Of a DNA stretch of 64,000 bases, positions 18,197 through 27,837 are shown in pieces. Origin of the DNA: VRUE01 sp035712345 (GTDB lineage: Bacteria; Actinomycetota; Thermoleophilia; Solirubrobacterales; 70-9); assembly GCA_035712345.1 (NCBI GenBank), contig DASTAY010000048.1, forward strand, positions 99,258 through 163,257. Direction: 5' to 3'. Position 1 is the first letter of the stretch. Each line of letters starts with the position of its first letter. The notes below the pieces were generated by a model that saw only the letters and a program-made list of their open reading frames with translations, had not been told where the DNA came from and did no database searches. Made by a program: the position numbers and the translations under genes.

Positions 18197-18596
18197 CCTG
18201 AACGACGACCGTCCGCTCGCGCGGCCTGTCGTCGAAATCGAGCAGGACGAGCTGTTGCCAGGTGCCCAGCGCCAGGCGCCCGCCCAGGACCGGGACCGTC
18301 TCCGACGGCCCGACCAGGGTCGCCCGCTGATGGGCGTGTGAGTTGGAGTCGTGGTTGAGCCGGTTGTGCTCGTAGTCCCCCCGTGCCGGGATCAGCCGCT
18401 CCACCAGCTCGCGCAGGTCGTGAATCCCACCCGGCTCGAACTCCATCGTCGAGATCGCCGCCGTGGACCCCCGCACGAACGCCAGCACCTGGCCGTCGCC
18501 GATCCCGGCCTCCTCGACGACTCGCTGCACCTCGTCGGTGATGTCGACCACATCGGTGTCAGCTTGAGTTGAGAGTTGCAGCTCTGCGGTGTGCAT
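18186..18596 (-). CDS. yjbQ: YjbQ / UPF0047 family protein
   Basis: 136 residues. The conserved block NRLNHDSNSHAHQRATLVGP, followed by LALGTWQQLVLLDFD and PRERTVVVQV, is the UPF0047 signature. Members have low thiamin-phosphate synthase activity in vitro; the physiological role is unsettled. A compact trimeric beta-alpha enzyme is expected. Its gene faces rluB tail to tail and starts back to back with aroH. Confidence 0.9.
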   Translation of the reverse strand: MHTAELQLSTQADTDVVDITDEVQRVVEEAGIGDGQVLAFVRGSTAAISTMEFEPGGIHDLRELVERLIPARGDYEHNRLNHDSNSHAHQRATLVGPSETVPVLGGRLALGTWQQLVLLDFDDRPRERTVVVQVTS

Positions 18597-18652
18597 CGCT
18601 GTTTGACGCTAGCCAATCCCGCCGCGCCATGTGGGTTTGGGAAGATGCCCCT

Positions 18653-19036
18653 ATGAGTGCGAACGGGAACCAGAGGCTGTTCGCTGTGCGGGGCGCGGTG
18701 CAGGCCGAGGCCAACGAAGCCGCGGCGATCGCCACCGCGACCACCGAGTTGATGCGGGAGCTGCTCGAGCGCAATGCGCTCGAGCCCGAGGCGATGGTCA
18801 GCTGCCTGTTCACGACGACCGACGACCTCGACGCGGAGTTCCCCGCTGCCGCCGCACGCGAGCTGGGGCTCGCCACGGTGCCGCTGCTCTGCTGCCGCGA
18901 GATTCCCGTCCCCGGCTCGATGCCGCGGGTGATCCGGGCGATGGTCCACTACTACGCCCCCGCCGGGCACACGACAACGCACGCCTATCTTGGGGCGACG
19001 CAGCAGCTGCGCTCCGATCTCCACGCCGCCCAGTAG
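18653..19036 (+). CDS. aroH: chorismate mutase, AroH type
   Basis: 127 residues, the size of the Bacillus AroH pseudo-alpha-beta-barrel trimer rather than the helical AroQ type. RLFAVRGAVQAEANEAAAI holds the active-site Arg; FTTTDDLDAEFPAAAARELG and the Cys-rich VPLLCCREIPVPGSMPRVIR match the family. Makes prephenate, used by the nearby tyrA. ATG 18653 chosen because family similarity begins directly after it. Starts an aromatic amino-acid block. Confidence 0.92.
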   Translation: MSANGNQRLFAVRGAVQAEANEAAAIATATTELMRELLERNALEPEAMVSCLFTTTDDLDAEFPAAAARELGLATVPLLCCREIPVPGSMPRVIRAMVHYYAPAGHTTTHAYLGATQQLRSDLHAAQ

Positions 19037-19060
19037 CCGGCCAGTCGGCACAATGGGCGC

Positions 19061-20155
19061 ATGACCGTCACCTTCGCCGAGAAGCTGGCCCGCATCCCGG
19101 GTTACCAGGCCGGCGTGCCGACCGGGCAGGCGCCTGAGGCGATCGCCTCGGGTGGGATAGCCCAGCTCGCCTCCAACGAGTCGCCCTTCGGCCCGCACCC
19201 CCAGGTGGTCGAGGCGATCCGCGCGGCGGCCGTCGCGATGAATCGCTATCCCGACCCCGACGCGACCCTGCTGCGCCGCCGCATCGCCGAGCGATACGAG
19301 ACCGAGCCCGGAAGGGTCGCCGTCGGCAACGGCTCCTGCGAGATCCTCCTCGCCGCGGCCGAGGCGCTCTGCGAGCCGGGCGCCGAGCTCGTCTACGCCT
19401 GGCCCTCGTTCTCGATCTACCCGTACCTGGCGGCGCTCACCAATGCGCGCGAGATTCGCGTGCCGCTTGCCGCAGGCGAAGCCCACGACCTCGACGCGAT
19501 GGCGGCCGAGGTCACCGCCGCGACCCAGCTGGTCATCGTCTGCAACCCGAACAACCCCACGGGCACCTATCTGCCGGCCGCGCAGATCGCCGCCTTCTGC
19601 GAGCGCCTGCCCGACCACGTCACGATCGTCCTCGACGAGGCTTACGTCGAGCTGCAGACGGTCGACGACCCCGACACCACCATCGACCTGCTCGCCGAGT
19701 TCCCCAACCTGGTCGTGCTGCGCACCTTCAGCAAGGTCTACGGCCTGGCCGGGCTACGGGCCGGCTTCGCCCTTGGCTCGGCCAAGTTCCGCGCCGCGGT
19801 CGACGCCGTGCGCCAGCCGTTCAGCGTCAACGCGCTCGCTCAGGCGGCGGCGGCCGAGGCGGTCCTGCACCAGGAGGACGTCGAGCAGCGGGTGGAGCGC
19901 ACCCTGGTCGAGCGCATCCGGGTCGAGGAGGGCCTGCACGAGCTCGGCCTCGCCACGGCCGAGACCCAGACCAACTTCTCCTGGATCGACCTCGGCGACG
20001 CCGACGAGAAGGCGGTTGTCGCCGGCCTCGCCGAGCACTCGATCGCCGTCCGTCCGGGCACGCCCCTGGGCGACCCCGGCCACATCCGTGTCAGCTACGG
20101 CACCACGGCGGAGAACGACCGCTTCCTTGCCGCGCTCGGCGCTCTGCTCGACTAA
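19061..20155 (+). CDS. hisC: histidinol-phosphate / aromatic amino-acid aminotransferase (HisC-like)
   Basis: Fold-type I PLP aminotransferase of 364 residues. LASNESPFGPHPQVVEAI at the N-terminus, VCNPNNPTGTY, DEAYVEL and the cofactor lysine in RTFSKVYGLAGLRAGF are HisC family blocks; RVSYGTTAENDRFL gives the substrate-binding arginine. Its place between chorismate mutase and DAHP synthase suggests it may work as an aromatic aminotransferase in phenylalanine or tyrosine synthesis, instead of or in addition to histidine synthesis. That is inference from context. Confidence 0.88.
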   Translation: MTVTFAEKLARIPGYQAGVPTGQAPEAIASGGIAQLASNESPFGPHPQVVEAIRAAAVAMNRYPDPDATLLRRRIAERYETEPGRVAVGNGSCEILLAAAEALCEPGAELVYAWPSFSIYPYLAALTNAREIRVPLAAGEAHDLDAMAAEVTAATQLVIVCNPNNPTGTYLPAAQIAAFCERLPDHVTIVLDEAYVELQTVDDPDTTIDLLAEFPNLVVLRTFSKVYGLAGLRAGFALGSAKFRAAVDAVRQPFSVNALAQAAAAEAVLHQEDVEQRVERTLVERIRVEEGLHELGLATAETQTNFSWIDLGDADEKAVVAGLAEHSIAVRPGTPLGDPGHIRVSYGTTAENDRFLAALGALLD

Positions 20156-20405
20156 TCCCGTTTCGCCTGCTACAAAGTCTGGCAGTGAAGCGAACAGGCG
20201 ACACCGCGAGCAGCATGTGCGCACGGCGCGCTGCGGTTGCCCCTGTCCGCATCTCCTATTTCTGGCGATTTAGCTAGGCGTCCGGCCTCGCGGCTTCGTG
20301 CCGCCCACATAGAGCGTCTGGCCGGGCGCCGGTCCCCGTGGTTCGCGCGTTTCGCGATGCCTGCGCTCGCGTGGCGAAGCCCGCACGGAAAGTAGAGTCC
20401 CGAAA
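20156..20405. other. 250-bp intergenic region with inverted repeats upstream of the aro operon
   Basis: No gene seen. It holds an 11-bp inverted repeat, GGCGTCCGGCC (20277-20287) and GGCCGGGCGCC (20320-20330), with one mismatch, and TCGCCTG/CAGGCGA just after the hisC stop, which could be part of a terminator. The space before 20406 is the likely promoter region for DAHP synthase. No tryptophan-type leader peptide is evident. Confidence 0.4.
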
Positions 20406-21506
20406 GTGGAGAAAGGCAGCGAAGAGATGATCATCGGAATGCGGGAGGAGGCGCGGGACCGGGTTCGCGACCAGCGGATTGAGCGCGTGGTCGAGCTGGT
20501 TCCGCCGCAGGCGCTGCTCGGCGACCTGCCGCTCGGCGCAGAGCGCGAGCGAGTCGTGGTGAGCGGCCGCGAGGACGTCGAGAAGGTGCTCGAGATGAGC
20601 GACGATCGGCTGCTCGTCGTGGTCGGCCCGTGCAGCGTGCACGACGCCGAGGCGGCGCTGGAGTACGCCGGGCGCCTGGCCGGGCTGGCGGGCGAGCTCG
20701 AAGACGACCTGCTGGTCGCGATGCGCGTCTACTTCGAGAAGCCACGGACGACGACCGGCTGGAAGGGGCTGATCAACGATCCCTACCTGGACGGCTCCTG
20801 CGACGTCAACGCCGGCCTGCGCATGGCCCGCACCCTGCTGCTGCAGGTGCTCGACCTCGGCCTGCCGATCGGCTGCGAGTTCCTCGACCCGATCACGCCG
20901 CAGTACATCTCCGACACCGTCGCCTGGGGCGCGATCGGCGCCCGCACGACCGAGAGCCAGACGCATCGCCAGCTCGGCTCCGGCCTCTCGATGCCGATCG
21001 GGTTCAAGAACCGCACTGACGGCAACGTCCAGGTCGCGGTCGATGCGGTTCGCGCCGCCGCCGCCTCGCACGCCTTCGCCGGGATCGACGACGCGGGCAG
21101 GCCGGCGATCCTGCACACGGCGGGCAACCCGGACGGCCACGTGATCCTGCGTGGCGGTCGCGGAAGGCCCAACTGCGATCCCGAGGGGGTCGCCGCTGCC
21201 CTGACGATGCTGTCCGGCGCCGGCCTCGCCGAGCGCCTGGTGATCGACGCCTCGCACGACAACAGCGCCAAGGACCCCGATAAGCAGATGGCGGCGACGG
21301 CGGCGATCGGCGACCAGGTCGCCGCCGGCAACGGCGCGATCGTCGGCGTGATGCTGGAGTCGTTCCTGGTCGAGGGCCGTCAGGACCTCGGCGACGGGGG
21401 GGCGCTCACCTACGGTCAGTCGATAACCGACCCCTGCATCGACTGGGACCACACCGTGACCGCGCTGGAGGGCCTGGCGGCGGCCGTGCGGACACGGCGC
21501 GGGTGA
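20406..21506 (+). CDS. aroF: 3-deoxy-7-phosphoheptulonate synthase, class I (AroFGH type)
   Basis: First step of the shikimate pathway, joining PEP and erythrose-4-phosphate. 366 residues. VVVGPCSVHDAEAALEYA, MRVYFEKPRTTTGWKGLIND, GCEFLDPITPQYISD, GARTTESQTHRQ and SMPIGFKNRTDGNVQ are all class I hallmarks. Class I enzymes are typical of proteobacteria; many actinobacteria use class II. The GTG at 20406 gives the longest form; an ATG at 20427 is an alternative. It overlaps tyrA. Confidence 0.92.
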   Translation: MEKGSEEMIIGMREEARDRVRDQRIERVVELVPPQALLGDLPLGAERERVVVSGREDVEKVLEMSDDRLLVVVGPCSVHDAEAALEYAGRLAGLAGELEDDLLVAMRVYFEKPRTTTGWKGLINDPYLDGSCDVNAGLRMARTLLLQVLDLGLPIGCEFLDPITPQYISDTVAWGAIGARTTESQTHRQLGSGLSMPIGFKNRTDGNVQVAVDAVRAAAASHAFAGIDDAGRPAILHTAGNPDGHVILRGGRGRPNCDPEGVAAALTMLSGAGLAERLVIDASHDNSAKDPDKQMAATAAIGDQVAAGNGAIVGVMLESFLVEGRQDLGDGGALTYGQSITDPCIDWDHTVTALEGLAAAVRTRRG

Positions 21507-22588
21507 TGAGGACGGCCGTCCTCGGGGTGGGTTTGATCGGGGGCTCGATCGGGCTCGCCGCGAAGGAGCGGCTGGGATCGGAGGTCGTCGGCTGGGGGCC
21601 GCGGCGGCCGACCCTCGAGCGGGCGCTGGCGCTCGGCGCCCTCGACCGTGCGGCCGACTCGATCGCCGAGGCATGCGCAAGTGCCGAGGTCGTCTTCTGC
21701 GCCGGCCCGGTGGCGGCGCTGCCCGAGCTGGCCCGCGCCGCGCTGGAGGCGAGCGGCCCTGAGACCGTGGTCAGCGACGCCGGCTCGACCAAGCGCGGGA
21801 TCGTCGCCGCGCTGGGCGAGGACGAGCGCTTCGTCGGCGGGCACCCGCTGGCCGGGGCCGAGACCGCCGGGGTCGAGAACGCCCGCGCCGACCTCTTCGA
21901 GGGAGCCCGCTGGTACCTGACCCCCACCGAGCGCACCGGCGGCATTCTTTACGACCGCCTGCAGCGCGCGATCGCCGGGCTCGGCGCGCGCCCCCAGGCG
22001 ATCGACGCCACAGCGCACGACCGCCTGATGGCGACCGTCAGCCACCTTCCCCACGTGCTCGCCGACGTGCTCGCGTCCCAGGCCGCCGCGGAGCTGACAC
22101 GCGACTCCGAGCGGATGCCCGAGGTCGGCCCGAGCTTTCGCGACGCGACCCGCGTCGCCGGGTCGAATCCAGGGATCTGGGGCGACATCTTCGCCGCCAA
22201 CCGCGATGCGGTGCTCGCCGCGATCGACGACTCGATCGCCCGCCTGCGCGAGGCGCGCGAGCTGATCGGCTCGGGGGAGGTCGGCGCGGTCGAGTCCTGG
22301 CACGCCGCGGCGGGCGCCGATCGCCGTCGCCTGCTCGAGGTCGAGCGCCGCGGCGAGGCCCTGCGCGAGCTGCGCGTCGTCGTCGCCAACCGCCCCGGCA
22401 CGGTCGCCGAGCTGGCGCTGGCGCTGGGCGAGGCGGGCGTCAACATCGAGGACATGGCGCTGCACCCGGCGGCGGACATGAGGTCCGGGGCGATCTCACT
22501 CTGGGTCGGCGGCGACGAGCAGGCCGAGCGGGCCGCGAGCCTGATCCAGGGGCTGGGCCACAGCGCAACCGTGCTGGCCGAGGAGTAG
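21506..22588 (+). CDS. tyrA: prephenate dehydrogenase with C-terminal ACT domain
   Basis: 360 residues. N-terminal NAD(P) motif TAVLGVGLIGGSIGLAAKE; GHPLAGAETAGVENARADLF is the conserved prephenate-binding region; HDRLMATVSHLPHVLA follows. Residues from about 285 (LRELRVVVANRPGTVAELAL) form an ACT domain, suggesting feedback control by tyrosine. The ATG sits in TGATG with the DAHP synthase stop; a GTG 3 nt earlier is also possible. Followed after 4 nt by aroA. Confidence 0.93.
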   Translation: MRTAVLGVGLIGGSIGLAAKERLGSEVVGWGPRRPTLERALALGALDRAADSIAEACASAEVVFCAGPVAALPELARAALEASGPETVVSDAGSTKRGIVAALGEDERFVGGHPLAGAETAGVENARADLFEGARWYLTPTERTGGILYDRLQRAIAGLGARPQAIDATAHDRLMATVSHLPHVLADVLASQAAAELTRDSERMPEVGPSFRDATRVAGSNPGIWGDIFAANRDAVLAAIDDSIARLREARELIGSGEVGAVESWHAAAGADRRRLLEVERRGEALRELRVVVANRPGTVAELALALGEAGVNIEDMALHPAADMRSGAISLWVGGDEQAERAASLIQGLGHSATVLAEE

Positions 22589-22592
22589 CCCG

Positions 22593-23903
22593 GTGGCCAC
22601 CCGCTTCGACCCGTCCGGGCCGCTGCACGGCAGCCTGCGCTCCCCACCCGACAAGTCGGTCTCCCACCGGGCGGCGCTGATCGCGGCGATGGGGGAGGGG
22701 GACACGACGATCGAGGGCTACCTGGACGCGGCCGACACCCGCTCGACCCTCGCGGCCGTCGAGGCGCTTGGGGCGCAGGTGAGCGGAGTGGGACCTGCGG
22801 CGATCGAGCCGCGGCTGCGGGTGCGCGGCGTTGGCCTGCGCGGCGCCGCGGCGGCCGCGCTCGACGTCGGCAACGCCGGCACCCTGCTGCGCCTCCTGCC
22901 GGGTTGGCTGGCGGGGCAGGAGACCGGGTCGTGGACGCTCGACGGCGACGATTCGATCCGGCGCCGCCCGGTCGACCGGATCGCGTCGCCGTTGCGCTCG
23001 ATGGGAGCGCGGATCGAGGCTCGCGAGGGCCTGCCGCCGCTGCGAATCGACGGCGCCCCGCTGGCCGGGATCGAGTACGAGCTGCCGGTCGCCAGCGCCC
23101 AGGTGAAGTCCTGCCTGCTCTTCGCCGGGCTGCTCGCCGAAGGGGAGACGCGGATAATCGAGCCGCTGCCGAGTCGCGACCACAGCGAGCGGATGCTGGC
23201 GGCGGCCGGGGCGGAGATCGAGCGCGGCGACGGGCTCGTCTCGGTTCGCCCCGCGGCGCTGCTCGAGCCGGGCGCGATAGTCGTTCCCGCCGACTTCTCC
23301 TCGGCGGCCTTCTTCGTCGTCGCGGCGCTGCTCGTGCCCGGCAGCGAGGTCAACCTCGTCGGCGTCGGCCTCAACCCGACCCGAACCGGCCTGCTCTCGA
23401 TCCTCGCGCGGATGGGCGCCCGGATCGAGGTCGAGCCCGAGGGCGAGCGCGGCGGCGAGCCGAGCGGCCGGTTGCGCGTTCGCGCCTCCGAGCTGCAGGG
23501 CGCCGAGGTCGGCGGCGGGGAGATCCCGCTGGCGATAGACGAGCTCCCCCTGGTCGCGCTCGCCGCCTGCTTCGCCGAGGGCGAGACGACGATTCGCGAC
23601 GCGGCCGAGCTGCGGCGCAAGGAGAGCGACCGGATCGAGACCGTGGCCGCCGCGCTCACGGCGCTAGGTGCCGAAGTGGAGACGAGCGAGGACGGCATGC
23701 GGATCGTCGGCGCCGGCGGCCTGCGCGGCGGCTCGATCGACTCCCACGGCGACCACCGGATCGCGATGCTCGGCGCGATCGCCGGCGTCGCCTCGCGCGA
23801 CGGCGTCGAGGTCGCCGGCATGGATGCCGCCGCCGTCAGCTACCCCGGCTTCGAGGCCGACCTCGCCTCACTTGCCGGTCCCGGGCGCCTTTTGGGTGCG
23901 TAG
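22593..23903 (+). CDS. aroA: 5-enolpyruvylshikimate-3-phosphate synthase
   Basis: 436 residues from a GTG. Shikimate-pathway enzyme, target of glyphosate. GSLRSPPDKSVSHRAALIAA holds the catalytic lysine; the PEP loop region LDVGNAGTLLRLLPGWLAG has the variant GNAGT; RRKESDRIETVAAALTALG is the second signature. The sequence resembles class II (glyphosate-tolerant type) more than E. coli AroA, judged by LDVGNAGTLLRLL. The stop codon lies inside a 39-nt palindrome. Confidence 0.94.
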   Translation: MATRFDPSGPLHGSLRSPPDKSVSHRAALIAAMGEGDTTIEGYLDAADTRSTLAAVEALGAQVSGVGPAAIEPRLRVRGVGLRGAAAAALDVGNAGTLLRLLPGWLAGQETGSWTLDGDDSIRRRPVDRIASPLRSMGARIEAREGLPPLRIDGAPLAGIEYELPVASAQVKSCLLFAGLLAEGETRIIEPLPSRDHSERMLAAAGAEIERGDGLVSVRPAALLEPGAIVVPADFSSAAFFVVAALLVPGSEVNLVGVGLNPTRTGLLSILARMGARIEVEPEGERGGEPSGRLRVRASELQGAEVGGGEIPLAIDELPLVALAACFAEGETTIRDAAELRRKESDRIETVAAALTALGAEVETSEDGMRIVGAGGLRGGSIDSHGDHRIAMLGAIAGVASRDGVEVAGMDAAAVSYPGFEADLASLAGPGRLLGA

Positions 23904-23920
23904 CACCCCAAACGCGCCCG
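23882..23920. repeat. short palindrome spanning the aroA stop codon
   Basis: Arms 23882-23899 (CGGGCGCCTTTTGGGTGC) and 23903-23920 pair at 16 of 18 positions around the loop GTA. The aroA TAG at 23901-23903 is in the loop, so the last residues LLG are encoded by the palindrome. It may act as a terminator or processing site before cmk, but there is no U-tract. Confidence 0.6.
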
Positions 23921-23937
23921 CGACTACGCTGCCCGCC

Positions 23938-24576
23938 ATGGTCATCGCGATCGACGGTCCCGCCGGGGCCGGCAAGTCCACCGTCGCCCGCGCGGTCGCC
24001 GCCGCGCTCGACTTCACCTACCTCGACTCGGGAGCGATGTACCGCTGCGTGGCCCTGGCGGGGATCGAGCGCGATGCCGACCTCGACGACCCCGAGGCGA
24101 TGGGCGAGCTGGCCGGCGCGCTGCGGATCGAGCTCGAGGGCGAGCGGGTCGGCCTCGACGGGCGCGACGTGAGCACGGCGATCCGCGCGGCGGACGTGAC
24201 CGCTGCCGCCTCGCGGGCCTCCGTCCACCCGGCCGTGCGCGAGGCGATGGTCGCCCAGCAGCGTCGCTTGATCGAGTCCGGTGGCTACGTCGCCGAGGGT
24301 CGCGACATCGGCACCGTGGTCAGCCCGGACGCCCCCCTCAAGGTCTTCCTCACGGCATCGGCGCGGGAGCGCGCGCGACGTCGAGCCGCCCAGACCGGCG
24401 AGGACGAGGCGACCGTGCTCGCCGCCCAGAGCGAGCGCGACGAGCGCGACGAGAGCCGCGCGCACAGCGCCCTGCGGGCGGCCGAGGACGCGGTGGAGCT
24501 CGACACCACCGGCATGGCGCTGGACGAGGTCGTCCAGCGCGTCGTCGCCCTGGCTCGCGAGCGGGGCCTCGCATGA
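23938..24576 (+). CDS. cmk: cytidylate kinase
   Basis: 212 residues. P-loop IAIDGPAGAGKSTVARAVA at the N-terminus, YLDSGAMYRCVAL for CMP binding, GRDIGTVVSPDAPLKVFLTA and the LID-region arginines in ASARERARRRAAQ. Phosphorylates CMP and dCMP. The aroA-cmk-der order is common in actinobacteria and some proteobacteria. Separated from der by a family G element. Confidence 0.95.
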   Translation: MVIAIDGPAGAGKSTVARAVAAALDFTYLDSGAMYRCVALAGIERDADLDDPEAMGELAGALRIELEGERVGLDGRDVSTAIRAADVTAAASRASVHPAVREAMVAQQRRLIESGGYVAEGRDIGTVVSPDAPLKVFLTASARERARRRAAQTGEDEATVLAAQSERDERDESRAHSALRAAEDAVELDTTGMALDEVVQRVVALARERGLA

Positions 24577-24581
24577 GGCGA

Positions 24582-24621
24582 GTGGTCACTTTGCCACCGA
24601 ATACGGGGGTCAACTGTCCAC
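24582..24621. repeat. family G imperfect palindrome, copy 1 (cmk - der)
   Basis: Quasi-palindrome with arms 24582-24599 (GTGGTCACTTTGCCACCG) and 24604-24621, 13 of 18 paired, loop AATA. About 33 bp are shared with the reverse complement of 42081-42119, upstream of rpmB. Lies 14 nt before the der start; GGGAG at 24623-24627 directly after it serves as the Shine-Dalgarno of der. Confidence 0.6.
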
Positions 24622-24634
24622 CGGGAGACCCGTC

Positions 24635-25945
24635 GTGAGCCGCCAGATCGTCGCCATCGTCGGCTTCCCCAACGTCGGCAAGAGCACCCTGGTCAACCGC
24701 CTGGCCGGCGGGCGCGAGGCCGTCACCCACGCACAGCCCGGCGTCACCCGCGACCGCAAGCGCGTTCCCTGCGAATGGAACGGACGCGCCTTCGAGCTGC
24801 TCGACACGGGCGGGATCGACCTCGCCGACGAGAGCGAGCTGGCCGCCGACGTGCAGCGCCAGGCGCGGATCGGGATCGCCGAGGCGGACGCGATCCTGCT
24901 CGTCGTCGACGGCCGCGCCGGCCTGCGCGCCGGCGACGCCGAGCTGGCCCGGACCCTGCGCGCCGCCGACGTCCCCGTCCTCGTCGTCGTCAACAAAGCC
25001 GACCGCCCCGGCGACGAGCACATCAGCGCCGAGTTCCACAAGCTCGGTTTGGGCGACCCGATCGCGGTCTCGGCGACGCACGGCCTCGGCACCGGAGACC
25101 TGCTCGACCGCGTGGTCGAGACCTTGGGCGAGCGCACGGCGCCGGCCACCGGTGAGCAGCCGGTCCACGTCGCCGTGATCGGCAGGCCCAACGCCGGCAA
25201 GTCCTCGCTGGTGAACGCCTTCCTCGGCAGCGAGCGGGTGATCGTCTCCGAACGCGCCGGCACCACGCGCGACACGATCGACACCGAGCTCGAAGTGGAC
25301 GGCCGCGCCGTCCTGCTGGTCGACACGGCCGGGCTGCGGCGCCGTTCGAAGGTCGCCGGCACGGTCGACTACTACGCCCAGCTGCGCTCCGAGCTCGCGG
25401 TCGAGCGCGCCGACGTGGCGATCGTCGTCTGCGACGCCGCCGACGGGGTCACGGCCGAGGACCTGCGCATCGCCGAGCTGGCGATGCGGGCCGGCTGCGC
25501 GACGCTGCTGGTGCTCAACAAGTGGGACATCGGCCAGACCGATGTCGACGATGCTCGCGCCCGGGTCGCGCGCAAGCTGCGCCTGCGGCCCGAGGTTGTG
25601 ACCTGCTCGGCGCTGCGCGGCCGCAACGTCTCGCGGCTGCTGCCCAAGGCGCTCGAGCTGGCCGACCGCTCGGCCTCGCGGATCCCGACGCCGGAGCTGA
25701 ACCGCTTCGTCGCCGACGTGGTCGCGGCCACGCCGCCGCCCTCGCGCCGCGGCCGTCGCCTGCGGCTCTACTACGCCGCGCAGATCGGCGAGGCACCGCC
25801 GCGAATCGCGATCCAGGTCAACGATCGCCGCCTGATCGTGCGCGACTGGGCCTACCACCTGGAGAACCGCATGCGCGAGACCTACGGCCTCGAGGGCATC
25901 CCCCTGATAATCGACTTCGTCCCCCACACGGGCCGCCGACGCTGA
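24635..25945 (+). CDS. der: ribosome-assembly GTPase Der (EngA)
   Basis: 436 residues from a GTG with GGGAG 7 nt upstream. Two GTPase domains in tandem: the first P-loop VGFPNVGKSTLVN with DTGGI and NKAD, the second IGRPNAGKSSLVNAFLG with DTAGL and NKWD, then a KH-like C-terminal domain ending IPLIIDFVPHTGRR. Needed for 50S maturation. metK follows after 23 nt. Confidence 0.96.
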   Translation: MSRQIVAIVGFPNVGKSTLVNRLAGGREAVTHAQPGVTRDRKRVPCEWNGRAFELLDTGGIDLADESELAADVQRQARIGIAEADAILLVVDGRAGLRAGDAELARTLRAADVPVLVVVNKADRPGDEHISAEFHKLGLGDPIAVSATHGLGTGDLLDRVVETLGERTAPATGEQPVHVAVIGRPNAGKSSLVNAFLGSERVIVSERAGTTRDTIDTELEVDGRAVLLVDTAGLRRRSKVAGTVDYYAQLRSELAVERADVAIVVCDAADGVTAEDLRIAELAMRAGCATLLVLNKWDIGQTDVDDARARVARKLRLRPEVVTCSALRGRNVSRLLPKALELADRSASRIPTPELNRFVADVVAATPPPSRRGRRLRLYYAAQIGEAPPRIAIQVNDRRLIVRDWAYHLENRMRETYGLEGIPLIIDFVPHTGRRR

Positions 25946-25968
25946 GCCGCCCCCGGTACGCTTCCGCC

Positions 25969-27218
<1,250 letters not shown>

Positions 27219-27222
<4 letters not shown>

Positions 27223-27722
27223 GCCGGGGGCTGGGCCTCGCCCAGCCCGTGGGGCCCCGGCGCCGAAGCGCCGGTGGCTTGGTCGACCCGGTGCACGACT
27301 TCCGCCGGGTCGGCGACGCCGACGAAGACGAAGTTGTAGTCGTCGGTCGCGGCGGTGTCGAAGTCGACGTCGCCGATCTGCATCACCCGTTGGTAGATCG
27401 ACTGGCGGTAGTTGACGTTCTGCACGCGCTCCAGCCGCGTCTCCTGGACCTCGCGCGAGACGATGCCGCGCTTGATGTTGAGGCGGCGGTCGGTGATCGT
27501 GTAGGTGGTCGACACGCGCTTGACGAAGCCGATCAGGACGGTCAGCGCGATCACGACGAGGACGATCAGGAAGACCGTGCCGCCGCCGGCGCCGAAGAGC
27601 TTGGCGATGGCGCCGAGGACCGCGGCGATCAGGACCCCTTTGATGTAGAAGCCGAGGATCGCCCGCCACGAGGGGTGGCCCTGGAAGATCACCTGCTCGC
27701 CGGGACTGAGATTCAGGGCCAT
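27219..27722 (-). CDS. membrane protein with bacterial PH domain (bPH2/DUF304)
   Basis: 167 residues: MALNLSPGEQVIFQGHPSWR, then two hydrophobic segments (about residues 20-68) and a PH-like domain starting STTYTITDRRLNIKRGIVSR with the typical RLERVQNVNYRQSIYQRVMQ and VGDVDFDTA-like IGDVDFDTAATD. The C-terminal 20 residues are Pro/Gly/Ala-rich and probably disordered. Function of this family is unknown. Divergent from priA, with a family D element between the two genes. Confidence 0.85.
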
Positions 27723-27770
27723 CGCCGGGCAGGATATCCCGGCCGTCCGCCTCTCTCCATAACTTCAGTC

Positions 27771-27837
27771 GCGTGAGTGCAGAGCGAGCAAACGTCCATA
27801 TCTGATTCTTCGTGCAGCGAGCGAAGCGCGAACCGTT
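27771..27837 (+). repeat. family D leader element, copy 1 (upstream of priA)
   Basis: Shares GAGCGAGCA-ACGTCCATATCTG and GCAGCGAGCGAAGCGCGAA with the copies before coaD (49495) and rnc (53383). It ends 5 nt before the priA ATG, and all three copies have the same orientation relative to the downstream gene. The 3' part can form a hairpin (CTTCG, loop, CGAAG). Upstream is the start of the divergent PH-domain gene, so the priA promoter must overlap or precede the element. Confidence 0.7.
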
